From: Erythrobacter oryzae
Lineage (GTDB): Bacteria > Pseudomonadota > Alphaproteobacteria > Sphingomonadales > Sphingomonadaceae
DNA length: 64,000 nucleotides
Direction of reading: 5' to 3'
Assembly: GCF_030271515.1 (NCBI RefSeq)
Contig: NZ_JASCXI010000004.1
Location: forward strand, 124,001 to 188,000
Part shown: piece by piece, positions 7,894 to 16,914 of the stretch
How the letters are laid out: the number at the start of each line of letters is the position of its first letter
How positions within the stretch are numbered: position 1 is the first letter of the stretch
The notes under the pieces: generated by a model
Database searches by the model: none
Told to the model about the DNA's origin: nothing
What the model saw: only the letters and a program-made list of their open reading frames with translations
Made by a program: the position numbers and the translations under genes

Positions 7894-9213
7894 CGAGTTC
7901 GGCCCCGCCTCGGCCAGCGTCACTTCGACCAGATCGCCGATGGCATGGTCGCCCTCGAAGTGGACGCTCTGGAGCCAGGGCGATTTGCCTAGCCACTGGC
8001 CGGGGTGCCGCCCCTTGCGCTCGACCAGCACTTGGCAGGTCTTGCCGACGCTGGCCTGGTTGAAGGCGTATTGGTGCGCGCCGATGCGCTGCTGGAGGCG
8101 CTGGAGCCGCTCGTCCATTACCTCTGGCGCGATCTGGCCCTCCATCGTCGCCGCCGGGGTGCCGGGGCGCGGGGAATATTTGAAGCTGAAGCAGGCGGCG
8201 TAGCGCACCGCGTCGACGATGCTGAGCGCCTCGGCAAATTCGGCCTCGGTCTCGCCCGGGAAGCCGACGATGAAATCGCCCGAGAGCGCGATATCGGGGC
8301 GCACTTCGCGGAAGCGCTCGATGAGGCGCAGGTAGCTTTCGGCGGTGTGCTGGCGGTTCATCGCCTTGAGGATACGGTCGCTCCCGGCCTGCACGGGCAA
8401 GTGCAGATAGGGCATCAGCTTGGCGACCTCGCCATGCGCGGCGATGAGGTCGTCGTCCATGTCGTTGGGATGGCTGGTGGTGTAGCGGATGCGCGCGAGG
8501 CCATCGATCCCCGCCAGCACCCGGATAAGCCCGCCGAGGCCCACGCGGCGCCCTTTGTCGTCCTCGCCCGCCCAGGCATTGACGTTCTGGCCGAGCAGCG
8601 TGATCTCCTTCGCGCCCTGCTCCACCAGTTTATGCGCCTCGGCGACCAGATGGCTGAAAGGCCGCGATATTTCCGCGCCGCGGGTATAGGGCACCACGCA
8701 ATAGGTGCAGAACTTGTCGCAGCCTTCCTGCACGGTGAGGAAAGCGCTCGGGCCGCGCTTGGCCCGCGCCGGGAGCGCGTCGAACTTCGCGATGGCCGGC
8801 ATATCGGTATCGGTCGCACGCTCGCCCTGCGCCGCTTTGTCGAGCATTTCGGGCAGGCGGTGATAGGCCTGCGGGCCGACCACGATGCTGACCGCAGGCG
8901 CGCGCGCCATGATCTCCTCGCCCTCGGCCTGCGCGACGCAGCCCGCGACCGCGATCAGCGGCTTCTTCCCCGCCTCCTCGCCCGCCTTCACGAGGCGGCC
9001 GATGTCCGAATAGACCTTCTCGGCCGCCTTCTCGCGGATGTGGCAGGTGTTGAGGATGACGAGATCGGCCTCCTCGCCCTCGGGCGCAGGCTGGATGCCG
9101 CGCTCCGCCAGCAGCTCGCCCATGCGCTCGCCGTCATAGACGTTCATCTGGCAGCCGAAGCTCTTGACCCGGTAGGTAGCCGGAGGACTTTGGGGGGCGG
9201 AGGTGGGTTTCAT
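7864..9213 (-). CDS. miaB: tRNA methylthiotransferase MiaB
   Basis: 449 residues from the ATG at 9213 (MKPTSAPQS), chosen because family similarity begins shortly after it ([18 protein letters not shown]). The N-terminal UPF0004 domain binds one [4Fe-4S] cluster, the radical-SAM domain carries CDKFCTYC (CxxxCxxC), and a TRAM domain lies at the C-terminus. MiaB adds a methylthio group to i6A37 of tRNAs reading UNN codons. Its 3' end overlaps the convergent secreted-protein gene by 30 bases. Confidence 0.95.
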   Translation of the reverse strand: MKPTSAPQSPPATYRVKSFGCQMNVYDGERMGELLAERGIQPAPEGEEADLVILNTCHIREKAAEKVYSDIGRLVKAGEEAGKKPLIAVAGCVAQAEGEEIMARAPAVSIVVGPQAYHRLPEMLDKAAQGERATDTDMPAIAKFDALPARAKRGPSAFLTVQEGCDKFCTYCVVPYTRGAEISRPFSHLVAEAHKLVEQGAKEITLLGQNVNAWAGEDDKGRRVGLGGLIRVLAGIDGLARIRYTTSHPNDMDDDLIAAHGEVAKLMPYLHLPVQAGSDRILKAMNRQHTAESYLRLIERFREVRPDIALSGDFIVGFPGETEAEFAEALSIVDAVRYAACFSFKYSPRPGTPAATMEGQIAPEVMDERLQRLQQRIGAHQYAFNQASVGKTCQVLVERKGRHPGQWLGKSPWLQSVHFEGDHAIGDLVEVTLAEAGPNSLRGLLRAHA

Positions 9214-9395
9214 GAGGGGTGCGCCTTTAGCGCCGATGAGGCCGCGGTTCAATCGTGCGGCCAGCGATGGGGGCGGCAGCCGCGGCAACCGAGCCCACCG
9301 CGCCGACGCCTTCCCACCCAAGCGGCGGTTTTCACACGATATTCACGCCTTGGTGCGACAAGGCGGCATGGTTTGCTGCATGAGGCCCGCGACCG

Positions 9396-9794
9396 ATGTA
9401 CGGCGATAAGCCCGAGAGCCCCTTGGCGGGCGCGCTCGCGCGCTGCTTCACCCTGCCCGTGATCCTCACCTGGGCAGCGGCGACCTTGGTCTGGATGATC
9501 CTCGTCACCCTGCCCAAGGAAGACAGCACCGGCTGGTGGCTGTTCGGGATGATCGCGCTGATCATCGGCATCGTCACCATCGCCCCGCTTTACGAAATGG
9601 GTTTCGGCCCGATCGAGGCATTCCTGATCGTCGGGGGGCTAGGCCTGGCGCTAGTCGCGTTGCTGTTTCTGGTGGGGCTATGGCGGCGCGAGCCGATCCT
9701 CGTCGGGATTGCCGGTCATGCGGCGATCGCGGGGATCGGCTTCGCGCTGTTCTGGCAGAGCCTGCAAGGCCATGCGGTCTCGCCGGGGATTTGA
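9396..9794 (+). CDS. Small membrane protein, unknown function
   Basis: 132 residues with about four predicted membrane helices (residues 15-38, 46-66, 72-95, 100-122). The first cytosolic stretch reads MYGDKPESPLAGALARCF. No family recognised. It is divergent from miaB, with 182 bases between starts, and convergent with the lipoprotein gene at 9818, leaving a 23-base gap. Composition matches its neighbours. Confidence 0.65.
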   Translation: MYGDKPESPLAGALARCFTLPVILTWAAATLVWMILVTLPKEDSTGWWLFGMIALIIGIVTIAPLYEMGFGPIEAFLIVGGLGLALVALLFLVGLWRREPILVGIAGHAAIAGIGFALFWQSLQGHAVSPGI

Positions 9795-9817
9795 GACAGG
9801 CTCGCCCGGCTATCGCA

Positions 9818-10234
9818 TCAAAGCGGAAAGTCCGGGTAGCGCGCGCAACGCGAAAGCTCGTCCTTCTCGGCCTGCGTCAGCGCCCGGTCCGCTCGCACGA
9901 AAACGCGGTCGATGTCGCGCGCAGCATAATCGAATTGGAGGATCATGCCGCGCGACAGGAAATAAGATCGCGAATCCGGAAAGGCGCCCTTGGTTTGCGA
10001 CGGGATGCGGCTGACGGTCTCGAAGACGTTGCGCCCGGCGAGGCAGGCGACGACCTTGTCCTCGCCTCTATCCGTCTGTCCGCTCCACACGACCTCTTCG
10101 CGCATGTCCTGACATGCCGAAAGGATCAGCAACGCCGCGAAGGCAAGTACGGTTCGCGGGCCTGCCGAAGGGCTGCCAGATTTCCTTTCCGCGGCGCGGG
10201 AAGCTGTCAGGCAATGCTTCGGCAGGCGCATCAC
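9818..10234 (-). CDS. Putative lipoprotein, unknown function
   Basis: 138 residues from the GTG at 10234, with an ATG at 10231 as alternative. A lipobox (LILSAC, Cys41) follows a hydrophobic stretch AFAALLILSA, but the leader before it is unusually long (about 29 residues), and no start codon was found nearer the hydrophobic core. The mature part is small and charged and has a second and third Cys (VACLAGRN and SRCARYP) that may pair. No family recognised. It lies 22 bases after the cyclophilin gene on the same strand. Confidence 0.6.
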   Translation of the reverse strand: MMRLPKHCLTASRAAERKSGSPSAGPRTVLAFAALLILSACQDMREEVVWSGQTDRGEDKVVACLAGRNVFETVSRIPSQTKGAFPDSRSYFLSRGMILQFDYAARDIDRVFVRADRALTQAEKDELSRCARYPDFPL

Positions 10235-10256
10235 GAACGCGCTCGGGTATGCTCGA

Positions 10257-10718
10257 TCAGGCGACAGTCGCCTTGACGATCTTGCCCGGCGCGCGCGGCG
10301 GTTCGCCCTTGGGGATGGCGTGGACGTGTTCCATGCCGCTGATCACCTTGCCCCACACGGTGTACTGCTTGTCGAGGAAACGCGCGTCGTCGAGGCAGAT
10401 GAAGAACTGCGAGTTGGCGCTGTTGGGGTTCTGTGCGCGGGCCATCGAGCACACGCCTTCGACGTGGGGCTCGGCGTTGAACTCTGCGGCGAGGTCGGGC
10501 TTGTCGCTGCCGCCCATGCCGGTGCCGGTCGGATCGCCGCCCTGCGCCATGAAGCCCGCGATCACGCGGTGGAAGATCACCCCGTCGTAGAAGCCTTCCT
10601 GCGCCAGCTCGGTGATGCGCGCGACGTGGCCGGGGGCAAGGTCGGGGCGCAGCTTGATGACCACATCGCCGGTCTCGCCGGTGCCGTTGTCGAGGGTGAA
10701 GGTGAGGGTTTCGGCCAT
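10257..10718 (-). CDS. ppiB: Peptidyl-prolyl cis-trans isomerase, cyclophilin type
   Basis: 153 residues with no signal peptide, so cytoplasmic. The cyclophilin core is clear: FHRVIAGFMAQGGDPTGTG (catalytic Arg in FHRV) near residues 49-67, SMARAQNPNSANSQFFI near 91-107, and a shortened bacterial loop. It catalyses cis-trans isomerisation of prolyl bonds. The gene is followed on the same strand by the lipoprotein gene and is divergent from mgtE, with about 100 bases between the starts. Confidence 0.93.
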   Translation of the reverse strand: MAETLTFTLDNGTGETGDVVIKLRPDLAPGHVARITELAQEGFYDGVIFHRVIAGFMAQGGDPTGTGMGGSDKPDLAAEFNAEPHVEGVCSMARAQNPNSANSQFFICLDDARFLDKQYTVWGKVISGMEHVHAIPKGEPPRAPGKIVKATVA

Positions 10719-10820
10719 TTTCGTGTCTCCTGCGGAAATTTGCCCGCGCTTTTAGCAGCCATCTCGCCCCTGTCACCCTCCCCGGCTTGCTTTTCATCGG
10801 CCCCTCCCTAAACCGCCCAC

Positions 10821-12269
10821 ATGGCCGACGAGCGCATCCTCGATGACGAGCTTCTGGCGGGCGATCCCGCAGAGGTGGAAGTGCGCCCGGACGACCGCGT
10901 CGACGACGAGCGCCACGACGAGGAAAACCGCCTCAAGCCCAGCTTCGTCAACGCGGTGCACGAGGCGCTGGAGGCCGGCGACAAGGGCGCGGTCTATGAT
11001 CTCGTCGAGCCGCTCCACGCCGCCGACATCGCCGACCTGATCGAGCTGCTCGAACGCTCCGAGCGCGCGGTGCTGGCGCGCACGATCACCGACCTGATGA
11101 CCAGCGACGTGATCGCGGAACTCAACGACTACGTGCGCGAGGACCTGATGGAGGCCTTGCCCGCGCAGGCGGTCGCCACCATCGCCGAACAGCTCGACAC
11201 CGACGATGCGGTGCAGCTGATCGAGGACCTGGATGAGGCCGATCAGCGCGCGGTGATGGCCGAGCTCGAGCCGGAAACGCGCGAGGCGGTGTCCAGCGCG
11301 CTCGCCTATCCCGAGGAGACCGCCGGGCGCCTGATGAGCCGCCATTTCGTGGCGGTGCCAGAGCATCTCACGGTGGGCGACCTCATCGATTACCTGCGCG
11401 AGGACGGCGATCTCGAGCATGACTTCTTCGAAGTCTTCGTGATCGACGAGCGGCACCATCCGGTCGGCACCTGCGCCTTGAGCTGGATCCTCACCACGCC
11501 GCGCGGTGTGAAGCTGACCGACGTGATGAAGCGCGACCAGACCCTGATCCCGGTGACGATGGATCAGGAAGAGGCCGCGCTGATGTTCCAGAAATACGCG
11601 CTGATCTCGGCCGCGGTGGTGGACGAGAGCGGGCGTCTGGTGGGGCAGATGACGGTCGACGACATCGTCCACATCATCTCCGAAGAGGCGGGCGAGGACG
11701 CGCTGCTGCTGAGCGGTGCGGGTGACGGCGACATCAACGAGCCGATCCGCGAGGCCTATGGCGCGCGCGTGCGCTGGCTGATCGCCAATCTGGGGACGGC
11801 GGTGGTCGCCTCCTCGATCATCGCCTTCTTCGGCGCGGCGATCGAGCAGCTGGTGGCGCTCGCGGTGCTCATGCCGATTGTCGCGAGCATCGGCGGCAAT
11901 GCGGGGACGCAGACCATGGCGGTGGCGGTGCGCGCGATCGCGACCAACCAGCTGACCCGCTCGAACACCCGCCGCATCCTGTGGCGCGAGTTCCGGGTGG
12001 CGCTCCTCAACGGCGGCACCATCGCGGTGCTGATTGGCCTCGCGGCGGCGGTGCTATTCACCCCGATGATGGGCGTGGTGATCGCGCTCGCCATGATCAT
12101 CAACATCGCGATTGCGGGTCTTGCGGGCGTGCTGGTGCCGGTGATCTTCGAGCGGCTCGACCAAGACCCGGCGGTCGCCTCCAGCGTCTTCGTGACGATG
12201 ATCACCGATTCGATGGGCTTCTTCGCCTTCTTAGGTTTGGCAGTGGCGATGGGTCTGGCCACGTTCTAG
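10821..12269 (+). CDS. mgtE: Magnesium transporter MgtE
   Basis: 482 residues. An acidic cytosolic N-domain of the superhelical MgtE type (about residues 30-155: LHAADIADLIELLERSERAVLARTI), two CBS domains (about 160-290, SRHFVAVPEHLTVGDLIDYLR and ALISAAVVDESGRLVGQMTVDDI), then five membrane helices (about 325-480) with PIVASIGGNAGTQTMAVAVRAI, the family signature. Homodimeric Mg2+ channel of the inner membrane, gated by Mg binding to the N and CBS domains. No Mg riboswitch is evident in the short upstream gap. Confidence 0.94.
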   Translation: MADERILDDELLAGDPAEVEVRPDDRVDDERHDEENRLKPSFVNAVHEALEAGDKGAVYDLVEPLHAADIADLIELLERSERAVLARTITDLMTSDVIAELNDYVREDLMEALPAQAVATIAEQLDTDDAVQLIEDLDEADQRAVMAELEPETREAVSSALAYPEETAGRLMSRHFVAVPEHLTVGDLIDYLREDGDLEHDFFEVFVIDERHHPVGTCALSWILTTPRGVKLTDVMKRDQTLIPVTMDQEEAALMFQKYALISAAVVDESGRLVGQMTVDDIVHIISEEAGEDALLLSGAGDGDINEPIREAYGARVRWLIANLGTAVVASSIIAFFGAAIEQLVALAVLMPIVASIGGNAGTQTMAVAVRAIATNQLTRSNTRRILWREFRVALLNGGTIAVLIGLAAAVLFTPMMGVVIALAMIINIAIAGLAGVLVPVIFERLDQDPAVASSVFVTMITDSMGFFAFLGLAVAMGLATF

Positions 12270-12297
12270 CCTTCTCCCAAACACAAGGGAGAGAGCG

Positions 12298-13056
12298 ATG
12301 GCAGGACGGGTAAGCGGCAAGATTGTGCTGCTGACGGGCGGCGCGATGGGTCTGGGCAAGGCTGCGGCGAAGGCCCTGCTGGCCGAGGGCGCAACCGTCA
12401 TCATAACCGATATCGACGAGGCCGCAGGCCGCGCGACGGCGGCGGAGCTGGGCTGCGGCTATATCCCGCAGGACGTCACCGACTGGTCGCGCTGGCAGGA
12501 AGTCATCGCCGAGGTCGAAGCGGCGCATGGGCGGCTCGACGTGCTGGTCAACAACGCCGCGATCACCGTCTTCGGGAGCATCGCCGACATCTCTCCTGAG
12601 GATTTCCGACGCTGCTACACGGTCGACGTCGATTCGATCTTCATGGGCTGCAAGGCGGCGATCCCCTTGATGGCGCGGGGCGGCGGGGGGTCGATCGTCA
12701 ACTTCTCCTCCGCGGCGGGCAACAAGCCCTCGCCCGATCTTGCCGCCTACAACAGCGCCAAGGCCGCGGTGGTGACGCTGACCAAGTCCATCGCGCTCTA
12801 CTGTGCGCGCGAGAAGAACGGGGTGCGGGTCAACTCTGTCCAGCCGGGCACGATCCTCACCCCCAATGTCGAGAGCGTCATCGCCGGCACGCCCGATCCC
12901 GACGCCACCCGCGCGGCTTTCAGCGTCGCCCAGCCCATCGGCCGCATGGGCGAGGTCGACGATATCGCGCACCTCGTCGTCTACCTCGCCAGTGACGAAA
13001 GCAAATTCGCGACCGGCGCGCCCTTCATCGTCGACGGGGGCCTCAGCATCGCATGA
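12298..13056 (+). CDS. Short-chain dehydrogenase/reductase
   Basis: 252 residues, classical SDR. NAD(P)-binding TGGAMGLG at residues 14-21, an acidic residue after beta-2 (TDID) suggesting NAD preference, NNAA at about 85-88, and catalytic Ser (NFSSAAG) and YxxxK (YNSAK, about 151-155). It probably oxidises a hydroxyl or dihydrodiol, or reduces a ketone. It is preceded by GGGAGAGAG and is the first gene of a tight operon with a SnoaL-like protein (ATGA overlap) and a Rieske oxygenase, which suggests a role in aromatic or polycyclic substrate catabolism. Confidence 0.85.
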   Translation: MAGRVSGKIVLLTGGAMGLGKAAAKALLAEGATVIITDIDEAAGRATAAELGCGYIPQDVTDWSRWQEVIAEVEAAHGRLDVLVNNAAITVFGSIADISPEDFRRCYTVDVDSIFMGCKAAIPLMARGGGGSIVNFSSAAGNKPSPDLAAYNSAKAAVVTLTKSIALYCAREKNGVRVNSVQPGTILTPNVESVIAGTPDPDATRAAFSVAQPIGRMGEVDDIAHLVVYLASDESKFATGAPFIVDGGLSIA

Positions 13057-13547
13057 GCGCGGACCGCTTCGCCATCATCGATCTCGCGGCGCTCTACATG
13101 CGCGGGCTCGACCGATTGGACGGCGCGCTGCTCGAGGCGCAATTCTGGCCCGATGCGCGGTGCGAATACGGCATCTTCAGCGGCTCGCCCGCCGATTTTG
13201 CCGCCTTCTGCATGGCCGCGCTCAAGGATCACGCGCGCAACCACCATATGCTCGGCCAGCACCTGATCGATTTCGTCACGCCCGATGAAGCCTTCGGCGA
13301 GGTCTACTATCAGGCCTACCACCGCGTCGCGGGCGAGGACGGAAGTCCGCGCGACCTGTTCATCGCGGGCCGCTATGTCGACCGCTACGAGCGGCGCGGC
13401 GGCGTCTGGAAGATCGCCTACCGCTCCGAGCTGGTCGACTGGGTGCGTGACGATCCGGCGACCGACGCCATGATCGCCGCCACCCCCTTCATCATGGGCG
13501 AGCGCAAGCCCGCCGACCCGCTCTATGACCGCGAGGCGATGCGGTGA
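13053..13547 (+). CDS. SnoaL/NTF2-like protein of the oxygenase operon
   Basis: 164 residues, with the NTF2-like (SnoaL_4) fold suggested by FAIIDLAALYMRGLDRLDG at the start, FWPDARCEYG, and a terminal RYVDRYERRGGVWKIAYR strand pair (about 109-126). Such proteins include isomerases, dehydratases and the small subunits of ring-hydroxylating dioxygenases. It sits between an SDR and a Rieske alpha subunit, with 4-base overlaps on both sides. It may serve as a beta-like subunit or act on the same substrate. The exact role cannot be set from sequence. Confidence 0.75.
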   Translation: MSADRFAIIDLAALYMRGLDRLDGALLEAQFWPDARCEYGIFSGSPADFAAFCMAALKDHARNHHMLGQHLIDFVTPDEAFGEVYYQAYHRVAGEDGSPRDLFIAGRYVDRYERRGGVWKIAYRSELVDWVRDDPATDAMIAATPFIMGERKPADPLYDREAMR

Positions 13548-14917
13548 GCCGCCCCGACCTCACCGCCCCCGCCGACCCCTCGCTCGCCCCCGGCGAGGCG
13601 CGCTGTCCCGGCCCCTCGATGCAGGACATCCTCGATGCCGACGGGGACAATCCCCCCGCCGCCATGCGCGAGCAGGCCTACACCTTCCTCGGCGACGAAG
13701 ACCTGCCTTTCGCCCGCTACACCGACCCCGCGTTTCACGACCTCGAATTGGAGCGCCTCTGGCCCAATGTTTGGCAATGGGCGTGCCGCGAGGAGCACAT
13801 CCCCGATCCGGGCGACCGCTATGTATATGACGTCGGCCACCACTCGGTGCTGGTGGTGCGCGGGGCCGACCGGCAAATCCGCGCCTTCGTCAACTCCTGC
13901 CCGCACCGGGGGATGAAGTTCGCCGCCGAAGGCTCGCGAGGCGTGCGGCGTGCGAACATCCGCTGCCCCTTTCACGGCATGAGCTGGAACCTCGACGGGA
14001 CTTTGCGCGAAGTCCCCTGCCGCTGGGACTTCCCCCACATCAGCGACGACAATTTCGGCCTCGATGAAGTCGCCTGCGACACCTGGGGCGGGTTCGTCTT
14101 CATCCACATGGGCGAAAACCCGCCGCCACTTGCCGATCAACTCGAAGTGATGCCGGAGCATTTCAAGCTCTGGCCGATGCACGACCGCTACGTCGCGCTG
14201 CGCACCGAGAAGGTGCTTCCCGCGAACTGGAAGATGGCGATGGAGGCCTTCCTCGAGGCCTTCCACGTGCTCGAGACCCACGCGCAGGCGGTCTACACCG
14301 CCGCCGATGCCAATGCGCAGTATGACATTTTCGGCAAGCACGTGTCGCGTTTCATCCATGCCGTGGGCGTGCCCTCGCCGCACCTCAGGCAGGAGGTCAG
14401 CGAGGCGACGCTCTTCGGCAAACTCGGGCGCGACCCCGCCGCCCTGCCGTCCGGAGCCAGCGCGCGCGCCGAACACGCGCGGCTGTTGCGCGAGGAACTG
14501 GGCGCAACCTTCGGCACCGATCTTTCCGGCGTCTCAACCACCGAGATGATGGATTCGATCGAATACTTCCTCTTCCCCAATGCCTTCTTTTTCCCCGGCA
14601 TCGGCATCCGCCTGTGCTACCGCTTCCGCCCGCTGGGGCCTGACGAGTGCCTGCACGAGATCCTTGTGCTGCAACCCCTCCCCGCCAGCGGCGAGCGCCC
14701 GCCGCCCGCAACCCCGATCCGCCTCGGCGTGGAGGACAGCTACACCACCGTCCCCGGCTTCGCGCTCGCCGAGATTCTCGATCAGGACACCGAAAACCTC
14801 AAACTCCAGCGCGACGGGGCCAAGGCCTCGCGCAAAGGGGCGCAGACGCTCGGCAACTACCAGGAAGCGCGCATCCGGCGGCTGCATCTGACGCTCGACG
14901 AATACCTCGCCGGTTGA
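13544..14917 (+). CDS. Rieske aromatic ring-hydroxylating oxygenase, alpha subunit
   Basis: 457 residues from a GTG overlapping the previous stop. Rieske [2Fe-2S] ligands are visible as CPH (Cys119, His121) and CPFH (Cys141, His144). The mononuclear iron site is in the C-terminal catalytic domain: AFLEAFHVLETH gives the H-x4-H pair about residue 240. It would insert dioxygen or hydroxylate an aromatic or terpenoid substrate using electrons from a ferredoxin and reductase encoded elsewhere. No electron-transfer genes are in the window. The substrate is unknown. Confidence 0.88.
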   Translation: MSRPDLTAPADPSLAPGEARCPGPSMQDILDADGDNPPAAMREQAYTFLGDEDLPFARYTDPAFHDLELERLWPNVWQWACREEHIPDPGDRYVYDVGHHSVLVVRGADRQIRAFVNSCPHRGMKFAAEGSRGVRRANIRCPFHGMSWNLDGTLREVPCRWDFPHISDDNFGLDEVACDTWGGFVFIHMGENPPPLADQLEVMPEHFKLWPMHDRYVALRTEKVLPANWKMAMEAFLEAFHVLETHAQAVYTAADANAQYDIFGKHVSRFIHAVGVPSPHLRQEVSEATLFGKLGRDPAALPSGASARAEHARLLREELGATFGTDLSGVSTTEMMDSIEYFLFPNAFFFPGIGIRLCYRFRPLGPDECLHEILVLQPLPASGERPPPATPIRLGVEDSYTTVPGFALAEILDQDTENLKLQRDGAKASRKGAQTLGNYQEARIRRLHLTLDEYLAG

Positions 14918-14948
14918 CTCCCGCCGCCGGGTGCCGAACAAGGCCTCC

Positions 14949-15341
14949 ATGCCGCTTCATCTGACCAAGATCGCCTTCGGGGCGAAGAGCTACGCGCATC
15001 TCGAAAGCTGGTATGAGGGACGCGAGGCCATCGCGCTCACCACCCGCAACCGCCCGACCCGGCATGAGGAATGCGTGGGTGGGTCGCTCTACTGGATCAT
15101 CAACCACGCGATCGTCGCCCGCTCCCCGATCCTCGGCTTCGAGAAGACCGAGGACGGGCGCTGGGACATCGTGCTCGAACCCAAGCTGATCCGCGTACAC
15201 ACCCAGCCCAAGCGCGCGCATCAGGGCTGGCGCTACCTCACCGAGGACAAGGCCCCGAAGGACGTCGCCGAGGGCGAGGACATCGGAGACGCGCTCCCCG
15301 GAAGGCTGGCTATGAAGCTGGAGCGGCTCGGGCTGGTCTAA
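14949..15341 (+). CDS. DUF1489 family protein
   Basis: 130 residues from the ATG at 14949 (MPLHLTKIAFGAKS). A GTG six codons earlier is also open, but MPLHL is the usual family start. The body reads ALTTRNRPTRHEEC, GGSLYWIINHAIVARSPILGF and a C-terminal RAHQGWRYLTEDKAPKD, matching the alphaproteobacterial DUF1489 family, whose function is unknown. It ends in a 4-base interlock with the convergent DsbA-like gene (CTAA at 15338-15341). Confidence 0.82.
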   Translation: MPLHLTKIAFGAKSYAHLESWYEGREAIALTTRNRPTRHEECVGGSLYWIINHAIVARSPILGFEKTEDGRWDIVLEPKLIRVHTQPKRAHQGWRYLTEDKAPKDVAEGEDIGDALPGRLAMKLERLGLV

Positions 15342-16024
15342 AGCGCCGTCGCCCGCGCCTTCTCCGCCACGCGCCGGAGTGCGTTGACATAGACCTCTGG
15401 GGCCTGCGCTCCGGGTATGAGAAACTTGTTCTCCACGATCATCGCGGGCACGCCCGAAATATTCATGTCCCACGCCTGCGCCTCTTCGGCCAGCACGCGG
15501 GCTTCGAGTTCGGGATCGTCGAGCGCCGCCTTGGCGGCCTCGCGGTGCAGGCCGACGCTGGCCGCAATATCGAGCAGCACGGCGCGGTCACCGAGGTTGC
15601 GGCGCTGGTTGAAATGGGCGCGGAACAGCGCGAGTTTCAGCGCGGTCTGCACTTCCGGCCCGGCCTGTTCGAGCGCGAAGGCCAGCAGCTTGTGGCAATC
15701 GCGGGTGTTCCACATCATCGCAGGGGGGGCCTCGCCCTCGCCTTCATAGGAGAGGGACACCCCCGCGCCTTCCGCGATCGCCTTCATCTGCCCGCGAATG
15801 CGCGCGCCCTCCTCGGCGGGGCGACCATATTTGCGGCGCAGGTGCGCTTCCTGCTCCTCGCCCTCGGGGGGCATCTGCGGGTTGAGCTCGAACGGCCGCC
15901 AGCGGATTTCCGCCGCGATCTCGCCTTCCAGCTCGCGCAGGGCCTTAGTCAGCTGGCCGTAGCCGATCAGGCACCACGGGCACATGACATCGGAATAGAT
16001 GTCGATGGTGAGCGTCTGGGTCAT
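15338..16024 (-). CDS. DsbA family oxidoreductase (FrnE-like)
   Basis: 228 residues from the ATG at 16024, whose ATGA overlaps the nudC stop. No signal peptide. The active site CPWC lies at residues 15-18 (YSDVMCPWC), followed by the helical insertion, and the cis-Pro region reads NISGVPAMIVENKFLIPGAQ near residues 180-200. This is the cytoplasmic FrnE/2-hydroxychromene-isomerase-like branch of DsbA, associated with thiol chemistry and stress tolerance. It is transcribed last in a serine hydrolase-nudC-dsbA run in which all three genes overlap. Confidence 0.85.
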   Translation of the reverse strand: MTQTLTIDIYSDVMCPWCLIGYGQLTKALRELEGEIAAEIRWRPFELNPQMPPEGEEQEAHLRRKYGRPAEEGARIRGQMKAIAEGAGVSLSYEGEGEAPPAMMWNTRDCHKLLAFALEQAGPEVQTALKLALFRAHFNQRRNLGDRAVLLDIAASVGLHREAAKAALDDPELEARVLAEEAQAWDMNISGVPAMIVENKFLIPGAQAPEVYVNALRRVAEKARATAL

Positions 16025-16914
16025 CGGTCGAGCCACCAGCACACGAGGTGATGGGCGATGGCGAAGGGGCGCGGGAAATAGAGGAGGTCGGTCCCCGCCT
16101 CGCCCGCCGCGCGCGCGGCTTGCAGTTCCTCGCGGGTGAACCAGCGCGCGTCTTCCAGTTCGGTGGTGTCGATGTTGAGCGTCGGATCGTCGGCCACGGA
16201 CGTGCAGCCGATCATCAGCTGGCTCGGGAAGGGCCAGGGCTGGCTGGCGATGTATGTCACATCGCGCACCCGCACCCCCGCCTCCTCGTGGATCTCGCGC
16301 GCGACCGCTTCCTCGATCGTCTCGCCCGGCTCGACGAAGCCCGCGAGCGCGGAATACATCTTGGGCGGAAAGCGCGGCTGGCGGCCGAGGAGGAGCTTGT
16401 CCTCATGCTCGACCAGCATGATCGTCACCGGGTCGGTGCGCGGAAAATGGTCTGCGCCGCAATTGTCGCAATGCCGCTGCCAGCCGCCTTTCACCAGCTT
16501 CGTCGCCGAGCCGCAGCGCGCGCAGAAGCGGTGGCGGGCGTGCCAGTCGACGAGGCTGCGCGCCCCGCCATAGATCGCAAGGTCGGGCGGCGCGAGCTGG
16601 GTCATCAGCGCCCACGCCCTCGGCATGGCATAGGCCGGGCCATCGGCGCCCTCGCCCGGCACGGGGGCGAAATGGGCCTTGCCGTCGAGCATTCCGAGGA
16701 ACACCAGCTCGGCATCCTCGGGCACATCGGCGAGGCTGCCCCACACGAGCCCGCCCTGCTCGTCCACCCCCGGCAGCAACCCGTCGAGCAGCAGCACCCT
16801 CGCGCGCCAGTTCATCAGGCCCGCGAGCGCTTCGTCATCCACACGGATGTGGTCGGCCCGGTCGAGCGGCGATCCGGCGAAGGCCATTCCCGGCGCTGCG
16901 GCAGGCGCGTGCAT
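16021..16914 (-). CDS. nudC: NAD(+) diphosphatase / NADH pyrophosphatase NudC
   Basis: 297 residues. A zinc ribbon with four Cys (FCARCGS ... HCDNCGA) precedes the Nudix box GFVEPGETIEEAVAREIHEEAGV, and the NudC-type SQPWPFPSQLM motif follows. The enzyme hydrolyses NAD(H) to NMN(H) and AMP and can remove NAD caps from RNA. The start overlaps the upstream serine hydrolase stop (TGATG) and its stop overlaps the downstream dsbA-like start (ATGA). Confidence 0.94.
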   Translation of the reverse strand: MHAPAAAPGMAFAGSPLDRADHIRVDDEALAGLMNWRARVLLLDGLLPGVDEQGGLVWGSLADVPEDAELVFLGMLDGKAHFAPVPGEGADGPAYAMPRAWALMTQLAPPDLAIYGGARSLVDWHARHRFCARCGSATKLVKGGWQRHCDNCGADHFPRTDPVTIMLVEHEDKLLLGRQPRFPPKMYSALAGFVEPGETIEEAVAREIHEEAGVRVRDVTYIASQPWPFPSQLMIGCTSVADDPTLNIDTTELEDARWFTREELQAARAAGEAGTDLLYFPRPFAIAHHLVCWWLDR

